From Pseudomonadota bacterium (GTDB lineage: Bacteria > Myxococcota > Myxococcia > Myxococcales > Myxococcaceae), in the NCBI GenBank assembly GCA_023424585.1, contig JAFADT010000264.1, positions 1-5,989 of the forward strand: a stretch of DNA of 5,989 nucleotides. Direction: 5' to 3'. Position numbers and translations under genes: made by a program. The notes beneath the pieces are model-generated. The model worked only from the letters and a program-made list of their open reading frames with translations, was not told the origin of the DNA and made no database searches. The first letter of the stretch is position 1, and each line of letters begins with the position of its first letter. Below, in pieces: positions 1-5,376 of this stretch.

Positions 1-560
1 TCGCGCGCCCCGCGCGGCGTTCCCCACCGCTTCAGGTACGAGGGCGCTCCCACGGCGACGAACTCCTCCTGGGCCACCGGCCGGACCTCCAGGCCCGGGG
101 CCTCCGGCAGCAGCCCGAGGATACCCAGGTCCAGCGCGCCCTCCAGCAGCAGGCGGGACACGCGGCTGGGCACGTCGAAGCGCACGTCCAGCCGCAGCTC
201 CGGGTGCCTCGCCAGGAGCCCCGGCAGGCGCGGCCGGAGCTAGTACCGGAAGAAGGGCCAGGGCCCACCCAGGGACACCTCGCCGCGCACCGCGCGCTGG
301 GCCTCGGAGGCCTCCTCCACCGCGGCGTCCAGCGCGGGCAGGTGTTTGCCCAGCCGCGCGACGAGCGCCGCTCCCGCCGGGGTGAGCCGGGCCCGACGTC
401 CCACCCGCTCGAACAACGCCACGCCGACGTGCCGCTCCAGCGCCTTGAGCTGCTGGCCCACGGCGGAGGCGGTGATGCCCAGGCGCGCGGCGGCGGCCGC
501 GTGCGTGCCCGCGCGGCTCACCTCCCACAGCGTCCAGAGCGCTTCGCGATTGCCAAGCAT
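1..560 (-). pseudogene. LysR-family transcriptional regulator, interrupted by in-frame amber codon and cut by window edge
   Basis: The N-terminus is a typical LysR winged helix-turn-helix. It starts MLGNREALWTLWEVSRAGTH, with recognition-helix region around residues 16-40 (ITASAVGQQLKALERHVG), wing LFERVGRRARLTPAG, and then the linker helix. At codon 107 (positions 240-242) there is a TAG stop. Downstream, the same frame stays open to the left edge and keeps reading as a LysR effector domain: LRPRLPGLLARHPELRLDV, then GALDLGILG. One base change at the TAG (from TGG or CAG) would restore a continuous gene. As written, the product is a 106-residue DNA-binding and linker fragment with no ligand domain. 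It is divergent from the DJ-1-like gene at 662, the usual LysR arrangement with a target. The cause could be a true nonsense mutation or a sequencing error; readthrough is unlikely. The C-terminus lies outside the window. Confidence 0.85.
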
Positions 561-562
561 GG

Positions 563-579
563 CTTCAGCTTATGTGAAG
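563..579. promoter_or_regulatory. LysR-box-like palindrome (CTTCA-N7-TGAAG)
   Basis: The 101-nt divergent region between the LysR gene (start 560) and the DJ-1-like gene (start 662) contains the interrupted palindrome CTTCA-GCTTATG-TGAAG. It includes the T-N11-A pattern (T565, A577) typical of LysR-type binding sites. It lies 2 nt upstream of the LysR start codon, where binding would be expected to repress the regulator, and about 80 nt upstream of the DJ-1-like start, a plausible activator position. I could not identify convincing -35/-10 boxes for either gene. Confidence 0.45.
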
Positions 580-648
580 GAGCCCTCGGTTTTCTTGGGG
601 GCGGCCGGGACGTATGCCTCGCCCATCGCCCCGGGGAAGGGGCTCGAA

Positions 649-655
649 AAGGAGG
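649..655 (+). promoter_or_regulatory. Shine-Dalgarno AAGGAGG fixing the DJ-1-like start
   Basis: AAGGAGG, a near-perfect anti-16S match, ends 6 nt before the ATG at 662. The alternative in-frame ATG at 614 would add 16 Arg/Pro-rich residues and has no comparable site. This decides the start at 662. Confidence 0.8.
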
Positions 656-661
656 CGTCCC

Positions 662-1375
662 ATGGAAGCGCTCACCGCCGTGAAGGTGCTGCTCATCGTC
701 ACCAGCCACTCGCAGTTCGGGAGCACCGGAGAGAAGACGGGCTTCTGGTTGGAGGAGCTCGCCGCGCCGTACGAGCAGTTCGTGAAGGCCGGGGCCCAGG
801 TGGACATCGCCTCGCCGCTGGGCGGCAAGGCGCCCGTCGACCCGCGCAGCGAGAAGGCGCAGACGGAGGACACGCGCGCCTTCCTCGCGGACGCCGAGGC
901 GACGAGGAAGCTGGCGAACACGCAGGTCCTCGCGCAGGTGAAGGACACCTACGACGCGTACTTCGTGGTGGGCGGGCACGGCGTGATGTGGGACCTGGCC
1001 CAGCACGCGCCCACGCACCAACTGCTCGCCGCGGGCTACGCGCGCGGCGCGGTGGTGGCGGCGGTGTGCCACGGCCCCGCGGCGCTGGTGGGCGTGAAGG
1101 GCCCGGACGGCAAGCCGCTGGTGGCGGGCAAGCGCGTGGCGGCCTTCAGCAACGCGGAGGAGCAGGCGGCGAAGTACGACGCCATCGTCCCCTTCCCGCT
1201 GGAGACCCGGATGCGCGAGCTGGGCGCCCGCTACGAGTCCGGTCCGCTGTGGAAGAGCTTCACGGTGCGCGACGGGCGGCTCATCACCGGGCAGAACCCG
1301 GCGTCCTCCGCCGCCACCGCGCGGGAGGTCCTCCAGGTCCTGCGCGAGAAGAAGGCCCCTGCCTCCAAGGGCTGA
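662..1375 (+). CDS. DJ-1/PfpI-family protein, Hsp31-like (type 1 glutamine amidotransferase fold)
   Basis: This 237-residue cytoplasmic protein has no signal peptide. It opens with a Rossmann-like strand (VKVLLIVTSHS, residues 7-16), then TGEKTGFWLEEL, the FVVGGHG loop (101-107), the nucleophile elbow VVAAVCHGPAAL (131-142; Cys136-His137) and DGRLITGQNPASS near residues 204-216. From remembered yeast Hsp31 motifs (Cys138-His139, Glu30, Glu170), I align Cys136, His137, Glu32 and Glu167, so the catalytic residues appear intact. Its length is also very close to Hsp31. Family members act as glyoxalase III (methylglyoxal to lactate), chaperones or protein-repair enzymes; the exact activity cannot be read from sequence. 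It is divergent from the LysR gene with a shared palindrome, so it is probably a target of that regulator. It ends 15 nt from the convergent dioxygenase. Confidence 0.9.
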   Translation: MEALTAVKVLLIVTSHSQFGSTGEKTGFWLEELAAPYEQFVKAGAQVDIASPLGGKAPVDPRSEKAQTEDTRAFLADAEATRKLANTQVLAQVKDTYDAYFVVGGHGVMWDLAQHAPTHQLLAAGYARGAVVAAVCHGPAALVGVKGPDGKPLVAGKRVAAFSNAEEQAAKYDAIVPFPLETRMRELGARYESGPLWKSFTVRDGRLITGQNPASSAATAREVLQVLREKKAPASKG

Positions 1376-1390
1376 GGGCCCCTCTCGGCG

Positions 1391-2230
1391 TCAGCCGAAC
1401 TGGAAGCCGGAGATGCGCGTCCCCATCATGGAGCCGGACCAGGCGGTGGTGCCCCGGTCCTCTCCGGCGGCGCCTGCGGCGACCATCAAGGGGAGCAGGT
1501 GCTCCTCGCGCGGATGGGCGAGCCGCGCGAACGGGGCCTGCGTCCACTGCGTGAGCTTCTCATCGCGCATGGCGGCGGGAGAGGTGGCGGCGTCCTGGAC
1601 CCACGCGTCGAACTTCGCGGAGACCTCGTATGCGCGAGGGTCCCCGAAGGCGCGCAGGTTGTGGAACGTCATCCCGCTGCCGATGATGAACACGCCCTCG
1701 TCGCGAAGCGGCGCGAGCGCCCGCCCCATGGCCAGGTGCTCCGCGGGCTCCAACCCCTGCTTCAGCGACAGCTGGACGCAGGGGATGTCCGCCTCCGGGT
1801 ACGTCAGCTTCAGCGGGATGAAGGTGCCGTGGTCGTAGCCGCGCGCGGGGTCCGCCGCCGAGGAGAAGCCCGCCGAGGCGAGCAGCTCCCGCACCCGCGC
1901 GGCGAGTCCCGGGTGGCCCGGCGCCGGCCAGGGGATGCGGTACGACTCCGGTGGGAAGCCGTAATAGTCATACAGGATGGGCGGCGCGGCGGACGTCATC
2001 ACCGTGGGCACGGGCTCCTCCCAGTGGGCGGAGATGACGAGCAGCGCCTTGGGCGGCGTCGCGAGGCGCTGGCCCAGCTGACTCAAGTACGCCGCGAGGG
2101 CCTGGACCTCCGCCTTCGGAAGGCCCAGCTCCACGAATGGCCAGGGACCGCCGCCGTGCGGGATGAAGACGACGGGCAGGCGCGAGGAGGACTTCGGGGA
2201 AGCGCTGGAGGTATCGGCGGCGGTCGTCAT
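1391..2230 (-). CDS. DODA-type (class III, LigB-like) extradiol ring-cleavage dioxygenase, YgiD-like
   Basis: This 279-residue cytoplasmic protein has the metal-binding and catalytic pattern of the DODA/YgiD branch of class III extradiol dioxygenases. His25 is in VVFIPHGGGPWPF, His69 in LLVISAHWEE, His134 in GYDHGTFIPL, His190 in GSGMTFHNLR, and His244 in HPREEHLLPL. His25, His69, His190 and His244 match the expected metal-ligand positions, and His134 is the conserved DHG catalytic histidine. Length is close to the family norm (about 260-280). Members open catechol-type rings such as DOPA using non-haem Fe(II), though bacterial homologues may hold zinc. The ATG at 2230 is chosen because homology begins near residue 18; longer upstream starts would run through the divergent promoter region and the next gene. 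The ribosome site is weak (GAGGG). The natural substrate is unknown. Confidence 0.88.
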   Translation of the reverse strand: MTTAADTSSASPKSSSRLPVVFIPHGGGPWPFVELGLPKAEVQALAAYLSQLGQRLATPPKALLVISAHWEEPVPTVMTSAAPPILYDYYGFPPESYRIPWPAPGHPGLAARVRELLASAGFSSAADPARGYDHGTFIPLKLTYPEADIPCVQLSLKQGLEPAEHLAMGRALAPLRDEGVFIIGSGMTFHNLRAFGDPRAYEVSAKFDAWVQDAATSPAAMRDEKLTQWTQAPFARLAHPREEHLLPLMVAAGAAGEDRGTTAWSGSMMGTRISGFQFG

Positions 2231-2338
2231 GGGGCCCTCGACGCCATTCAACTCCACGGGTGGGCCCGGGCACCACCGCGCTCCGGATGGAGACGCGAGG
2301 TCTTCTGTTATGAACCAGCGCGAGGGACAGAGGGGCGG

Positions 2339-2356
2339 TCCCCCCGCGATGGGGGA
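2339..2356 (+). promoter_or_regulatory. Short hairpin enclosing the ribosome binding site of the gene at 2360
   Basis: TCCCCC (2339-2344) can pair with GGGGGA (2351-2356) across a 6-nt loop. The G-run is also the only Shine-Dalgarno-like element before the ATG at 2360, so folding would hide it. The sequence is visible; a regulatory role is inference. Confidence 0.3.
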
Positions 2357-2359
2357 TGC

Positions 2360-2785
2360 ATGAAGAGCATCATCGGGGGACTGCTGGCCGCATTCGGCAT
2401 CGTGGGCGTCGGCGTGGAGCTCGACCACCTGCGCGAGGGCACGGCGCGGAGCTCGGTCACGGGGTTCCTGCTCGCCGCCCTCTTCATCCTCGGGGGACTG
2501 GCCCTCATCCGCTCCGCGAGGCGCACGAAGCGGCCCCCCGGGCTGAGGGAGTCGGCGCGGCCGGCCCTGAGCGGGCGTGACCTCGAACGCATGGTGCTCA
2601 CCTGCGCGCAGGCGCGCGGCGGCCGCGTCACCATCGCCGAGGTGGCGGCGAGCACGCAGCTCTCGTTCACTGAAGCCAAGGAGGTGCTCGAAGGGTTGTC
2701 CCGCGCGGGCGCCTGCACCGTGGACGTCACGGAGAACGGTGCGTTCATCTACGAGTTCAGCGGCTTGATGCCGCGCGAGCCCTGA
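2360..2785 (+). CDS. Small membrane protein with C-terminal winged-helix-like domain (unknown function)
   Basis: This is a 141-residue protein I do not recognise as a named family. Two hydrophobic segments lie near residues 3-19 (IIGGLLAAFGIVGVGV) and 34-50 (TGFLLAALFILGGLALI). A basic linker follows (RSARRTKRPP), which by the positive-inside rule puts the C-terminus in the cytoplasm. Residues 73-133 look like a compact winged helix: RDLERMVLTCAQARGG, then VTIAEVAASTQLSFTEAKEVLEGLSRAG (helix-turn-helix), then a two-strand wing (CTVDVTENGAFIYEF). Such domains can bind DNA or serve as protein-interaction modules. The gene stands alone, divergent from the dioxygenase (129 nt) and convergent with the YtkA-like gene (190 nt). 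An out-of-frame ATG at 2356 is not used because its frame ends at 2580 without such structure. Confidence 0.72.
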   Translation: MKSIIGGLLAAFGIVGVGVELDHLREGTARSSVTGFLLAALFILGGLALIRSARRTKRPPGLRESARPALSGRDLERMVLTCAQARGGRVTIAEVAASTQLSFTEAKEVLEGLSRAGACTVDVTENGAFIYEFSGLMPREP

Positions 2786-2975
2786 GCTTCCGAGCTGCCA
2801 TCGCCTGAAGGGCACATCGCCGGCCCGCGCGACGCGCTCCGGATGGGGCTCCGCGAAGTTGCTGCCCGGGCAGACGCCTCACGCGGCATGCAGCCTGGGC
2901 TCCGTGCCTGCGGCGCCGCGGAACGCCCCGCCGCCACTGCCAGCCGGCAAGCCCGGGGCGGCCGCTCACGCCCGC
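2786..2975. other. Convergent intergenic region with GC-rich palindromes
   Basis: These 190 nt separate the convergent stops at 2785 and 2976. They contain two perfect palindromes, CTGCCCGGGCAG (2862-2873) and GCGGCGCCGC (2910-2919). Either could fold in transcripts from both strands, but no T-run follows, so neither is a standard intrinsic terminator. I see no supportable gene here. Confidence 0.4.
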
Positions 2976-3404
2976 CTACCGTCCCAGCTTGAGGGTCACG
3001 GCCGCGGAGTCCTCCACCGTCCCCTTCAGCGTGAAGCGCAGCTCCCAGGCTCCGGGCATGAAGAGGTCCATGTCGGACACCTCGAAGGTCCCGGGGGCTC
3101 GCGCGGTGACGCGTGGGACGTCGGAGATGCCGTGGCCCATGGCGGGCATCCAGGGCTGGACGGACAGCACGACTCCAGACACCGGCTTCCCCGACGCGGC
3201 GTCGGTGACCCGCACCTGAAACACCTGAACACCTCTTCGCAGGGGTGTCATCGGAGAGAGGACCTCGACGCGGAGCCGGCCGGATGCACTCACCACCGTG
3301 CCGACACTGACAGCCGCGCTCACCTGCCCCGCATCGCTCCCAGCAGCTGGCGCGGCGGAGAGCGTCGCGCCCAGCAACAACATTCCCATCAGCAGTGTCT
3401 TCAT
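2976..3404 (-). CDS. Secreted YtkA/FixH-like domain protein, probably periplasmic copper-related
   Basis: This 142-residue precursor has a clear signal peptide: MKTLLMGMLLLGATLSAAPA, with cleavage around residues 19-22. The mature part is a single immunoglobulin-like beta domain with YtkA/FixH-type landmarks: GVQVFQVRVTDAASGKPV (58-75), VQPWMPAMGHG (82-92), APGTFEVSDMDLFMPGAWEL (103-122) and a closing strand VTLKLGR. The WMPAMGHG segment and Met116 give a Met/His-rich face seen in periplasmic copper-related members. A GTG codon sits directly before the ATG at 3404 and could be an alternative start (3407). The gene is divergent from the Sco pair across about 90 nt, suggesting a shared role in copper delivery to, or assembly of, a cytochrome oxidase. 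The domain call is strong; the copper role is inferred from motif and context. Confidence 0.82.
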   Translation of the reverse strand: MKTLLMGMLLLGATLSAAPAAGSDAGQVSAAVSVGTVVSASGRLRVEVLSPMTPLRRGVQVFQVRVTDAASGKPVSGVVLSVQPWMPAMGHGISDVPRVTARAPGTFEVSDMDLFMPGAWELRFTLKGTVEDSAAVTLKLGR

Positions 3405-3439
3405 CACCGCCGTGTAGCGGAAGAGACCGGTCAGGGTTC

Positions 3440-3456
3440 TGCGACAAGGTGTCGCA
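3440..3456. promoter_or_regulatory. Perfect interrupted palindrome TGCGACA-AGG-TGTCGCA, likely operator
   Basis: Two 7-nt arms are exact reverse complements across a 3-nt spacer, in the 90-nt divergent region between the YtkA-like gene (start 3404) and the Sco-like operon (start 3495). The ACA-N-TGT core resembles in style the operators of BlaI/CopY-type repressors (TACA-N2-TGTA), but the spacing and flanks differ, so no regulator is named. A second, 8-nt palindrome GACCGGTC lies at 3425-3432. Confidence 0.5.
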
Positions 3457-3494
3457 TCGCGCAGGCGCTCTGGATGCGAGAGGGTGCACCTGCA

Positions 3495-4043
3495 ATGACC
3501 GCCCTTCCCTCCGCTTCAGCGCAGCCCCGCTCATGGGTGTTCGGGGTGCTGGGAGCCGCGGGGCTGACCGTGTCCGTGCTCGCGTGCGCGGCGCTCGTCC
3601 TGGTGCTGGACTTCGCCTGGTCGGAGGCGCCCTCCACGAACGCCTCGTGGGAGCTGGAGGTGCCGCCTCCTGTGTATGGCCCACTGCCCGCGCTCACACT
3701 TCACGGTGACCGGGATCAGCCACTGGAGATCGGAGCGCTTCATGGACAGCTCACCCTGATCCAGTTCGCGTTGGCGCCGGAGGCGCAGCGTCTCCCATTC
3801 CTGGGGCAGGTCCAGGCACAGCTGGAGGCTGACGGCGTCCCGGTTCGGCTCGTCATCGCGACGCCGAGCACCTCCACGATGCTCCACCCGGATTGGCGGC
3901 GGCTTGGGGACAGCGGGCGCCTCCTGTTGCTGGTGGATCAACGCCTCCAGGTGCGAGGCGTCTACGACTCGAATCAAAGCCCCTCTCCCTCTGAACGCAT
4001 CGTCACGGACGCGCGCTGTCTCCGCTCCTGCCGCCTCCCATGA
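3495..4043 (+). CDS. Degenerate Sco1/SenC-like protein lacking the canonical copper ligands
   Basis: This 182-residue protein has an N-terminal membrane anchor (about residues 15-39) and then a Sco-type opening: PPPVYGPLPALTL, matching NLPLYGPLPRFEL in the next gene, followed by GALHGQLTLIQFA. Where Sco proteins have FxxxCxxxCP this one reads FALAPEAQRLPF, with neither cysteine. The middle of the fold is about 60 residues shorter, and the conserved distal histidine is absent before LLLVDQRLQVRGVYDSN, which matches FVLVDARGQLRGYY in the neighbour. The extreme C-terminus carries CLRSC (Cys175, Cys179), a CxxxC in an unusual place. The start at 3495 follows AGAGGG (3479-3484); ATG 3474 is an alternative. 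The stop overlaps the next start (ATGA), indicating coupled translation. It may be an accessory partner or non-catalytic paralogue of the downstream Sco. Confidence 0.75.
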   Translation: MTALPSASAQPRSWVFGVLGAAGLTVSVLACAALVLVLDFAWSEAPSTNASWELEVPPPVYGPLPALTLHGDRDQPLEIGALHGQLTLIQFALAPEAQRLPFLGQVQAQLEADGVPVRLVIATPSTSTMLHPDWRRLGDSGRLLLLVDQRLQVRGVYDSNQSPSPSERIVTDARCLRSCRLP

Positions 4044-4705
4044 AGCCCATGTCCACCCCTGTCTCCGCATCACGCAGGCCCATCTCCTGGCTCGCGCTCG
4101 CGGTGGCGCTGAGCTTCGCGCTGCTGTTCATCGCGTGGCCGCTCGCTCAACGCGAACGCGCGCGCATCGCCGCGCGGAACCTGCCCCTGTATGGGCCGCT
4201 CCCGCGCTTCGAGCTGACCGCCCAGACGGGGCGTCCCTTCTCCGACGCCGACATGCGGGGCCACCTCTACGTGGCGGACTTCTTCTTCACCCGCTGCCCC
4301 ACCGTCTGCCCGCTGCTCACGGAGAAGATGCTGAAGGTGCAGCGGCAGGCTCGGGAGCAGGGCCTGGACCTGCGCTTCGCCTCCTTCAGCGTGGACCCGC
4401 GCTACGACACGCCGGAGCGGCTGACCGCCTACGCGCGCGACCACCGCATCGACACGTCCAACTGGACGCTCTTGACGGGACCACTGGATCAGGTGGAGAC
4501 GACGGTGCTGGAGGGCTTCCGGGTGATGATGGGCCGCGACGCCGTCGCGGGCGAGGACGACTTCTTCAGCGTCTTCCACGGCGAGCACTTCGTGCTCGTG
4601 GACGCCCGAGGACAGCTTCGCGGCTACTACCGGGTCACCGAGGGCGAGGGAGGCTTGGAAGCCCTGCTCCGGGATGTGGAGCTGCTGGCAGCGGCGGAGG
4701 ATTAA
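4040..4705 (+). CDS. Sco1/SenC-family copper chaperone for cytochrome c oxidase (Cu-A assembly)
   Basis: This is a 221-residue membrane-anchored thioredoxin-fold protein. The anchor is at about residues 16-35 (SWLALAVALSFALLFIAWPL) with the fold outside the cytoplasm. The copper site is complete: FFFTRCPTVCPLL gives Cys86 and Cys90 (CxxxC), and FHGEHFVLVDARG supplies the distal histidine, best aligned as His180. SVDPRYDTPERL is the usual Sco SxDPxxDTP segment. Sco proteins bind Cu(I)/Cu(II) and deliver copper to, or reduce the cysteines of, the Cu-A centre of cytochrome oxidase subunit II. Translation probably couples to the preceding Sco-like gene through the ATGA overlap; Met4 (4049) is another possible start. 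No oxidase subunit gene is in the window, so the target enzyme is not identified. Confidence 0.92.
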   Translation: MKPMSTPVSASRRPISWLALAVALSFALLFIAWPLAQRERARIAARNLPLYGPLPRFELTAQTGRPFSDADMRGHLYVADFFFTRCPTVCPLLTEKMLKVQRQAREQGLDLRFASFSVDPRYDTPERLTAYARDHRIDTSNWTLLTGPLDQVETTVLEGFRVMMGRDAVAGEDDFFSVFHGEHFVLVDARGQLRGYYRVTEGEGGLEALLRDVELLAAAED

Positions 4706-4710
4706 CGGTC

Positions 4711-4728
4711 CCGCCTCAGCAAAGGCGG
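4711..4728 (+). terminator. Possible hairpin terminator after the Sco operon
   Basis: CCGCCT-CAGCAA-AGGCGG forms a 6-bp stem with a 6-nt loop, starting 5 nt after the Sco TAA. No T-tract follows, so intrinsic termination is uncertain. The sequence also belongs to the decayed immunity-gene copy, whose intact counterpart at 5279 does not form the same stem. Confidence 0.3.
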
Positions 4729-4812
4729 TGAGCATGTCGTCACCACATTCGCGGACCCGCTCATATATAGGCGGGCATTCCAGCTCCCTTGCCACGAACG
4801 GCCGTCGGTCAT
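4713..4812 (-). pseudogene. Remnant of a second immunity gene (N-terminal ~35 codons, frameshifted)
   Basis: Reading from the ATG at 4812 on the minus strand gives MTDGRSWQGSWNARLY, matching the start of the intact immunity protein (MNDGRSWRENWKARLY; 11 of 16 identical). A 2-nt insertion around 4765-4770 then shifts the frame. In the shifted frame the match continues as YERVRECGDDMLTAFAEAGP against YERIRERGYDSLTAFAEARP (15 of 20). Homology stops at about 4713, only 7 nt from the stop of the convergent Sco gene, so the remaining ~120 codons are missing. As written, the first frame runs to a stop just past the homology and can encode only a short scrambled peptide. This is a decayed, truncated paralogue. 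Confidence 0.85.
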
Positions 4813-4832
4813 CGGCTTCCCCCTTTGTTGAG
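4713..4832. repeat. Diverged direct repeat, copy A (decayed toxin-tail/immunity-head junction)
   Basis: This stretch aligns with 5279-5396 in the same orientation. By hand count about 90 of 118 aligned bases match (roughly 76%), with one 2-nt insertion in this copy near 4765-4770. Copy B spans the end of the toxin gene and the start of the immunity gene; this copy is the equivalent junction of a lost cassette. Confidence 0.85.
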
Positions 4833-4846
4833 TTCTGCGGGACGAA
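4809..4846 (-). pseudogene. Remnant of the C-terminal tail of a second toxin gene
   Basis: Directly upstream of the immunity remnant, the minus strand reads NKGGSR followed by TGA. This matches the end of the intact toxin (TKGSSR, TGA), and the stop overlaps the remnant ATG in the same ATGA arrangement. A little further upstream, in another frame, FVPQNSTKG resembles KVPIAFTKG of the toxin tail, implying a small indel. Similarity cannot be followed beyond about 4846. The stretch 4847-4905 up to the intact immunity stop has no recognisable gene, only a short hairpin GCGGG-TTTA-CCCGC at 4886-4899. Confidence 0.6.
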
Positions 4847-4905
4847 GCGGCGACGTCGCAACGTGGCGCTCCGTCTCGCCAACTGGCGGGTTTACCCGCT
4901 GTCGG

Positions 4906-5376
4906 TCAGGCTTCTTCGTCGGGGAGAAGCGTCCGGAGAAGATTGTCGTCGGGGCCGAGTGGACGCCAGCCAGCAGGGGGCGGATTGGCGAGGAGCGACG
5001 TCCTGCATTGGCGTGCGCGCTCCTTATGCGTGTCTGGAGTAAAGGCAATCCAGGGGCCAAGTGCCTTGGCAACCTTGAAGCGGTTGTCGTCATCCAGCAC
5101 GGCTGGCCAACCCTCAGGGATGCTCCCCCACAGCTCGCGCACAAGTTGTCCACGTACCAAGCGGGTCACTCGTTTGCTTCGCACTGCTTCAGCTACCAAT
5201 CCGTCGTACACCTGAATTCCGGCAACATCGTCCGGACCCAGCTCCTCGGCCAGCGCCACCAACGATGCGGTGGGACGGGCCTCGGCAAAAGCCGTGAGTG
5301 AGTCGTAGCCCCGCTCGCGGATGCGCTCATACAAGCGGGCCTTCCAGTTCTCCCGCCATGAACGTCCGTCGTTCAT
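4906..5376 (-). CDS. Putative cognate immunity protein of the adjacent SitA-like toxin
   Basis: This 156-residue protein has no signal peptide, membrane segment or cysteine motif, so it is expected in the cytoplasm. The N-terminal half is helical (WRENWKARLYERIRERGYDSLTAFAEARP, then LVALAEELGPDD, then GLVAEAVRSKRVTRLVRGQLVRELW). The C-terminus is Pro/Asp-rich, ending LLPDEEA. I do not recognise a characterised enzyme domain. The immunity role is inferred from position: its ATG overlaps the toxin TGA (ATGA, 5373-5376), giving coupled synthesis, and small single-domain genes directly after polymorphic toxin genes are usually immunity genes. Cytoplasmic location fits a toxin that acts on nucleic acid. 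Local base composition is lower in GC than in upstream genes. A decayed paralogue of its first ~35 codons lies downstream at 4713-4812. Confidence 0.72.
   Translation of the reverse strand: MNDGRSWRENWKARLYERIRERGYDSLTAFAEARPTASLVALAEELGPDDVAGIQVYDGLVAEAVRSKRVTRLVRGQLVRELWGSIPEGWPAVLDDDNRFKVAKALGPWIAFTPDTHKERARQCRTSLLANPPPAGWRPLGPDDNLLRTLLPDEEA

Noticed and set aside
552..563. GCCA-N4-TGGC inverted repeat over the LysR start codon
   Set aside because: Short 4-nt arms overlapping the start codon; probably chance, and weaker than the adjacent CTTCA-N7-TGAAG site.
1499..2359. Long plus-strand open frame upstream of the membrane-protein start
   Set aside because: It is Arg/Gly-rich low-complexity sequence antisense to the well-supported dioxygenase, a usual effect of high GC.
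1391..2815. 474-residue reading of the dioxygenase frame on the minus strand
   Set aside because: Homology starts just after the ATG at 2230. The extra 195 residues run through the divergent intergenic region and antisense to the membrane-protein gene.
2862..2873. CTGCCCGGGCAG palindrome as an operator
   Set aside because: It lies between convergent gene ends, where no promoter is expected, and such GC palindromes are frequent in this composition.
2749..3684. 311-residue minus-strand open frame
   Set aside because: It overlaps the YtkA-like gene in another frame and the Sco-like gene antisense, and its product is Arg/Pro/Ala-rich without recognisable domains.
4070..4882. 270-residue minus-strand open frame antisense to Sco
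   Set aside because: Only the part near 4713-4812 has meaning, as the shifted frame of the immunity remnant; the rest is the shadow of the Sco gene.
4886..4899. Hairpin GCGGG-TTTA-CCCGC 7 nt after the immunity stop as a terminator
   Set aside because: The stem is only 5 bp and no T-run follows on the minus strand; it is mentioned in the remnant entry but not called.
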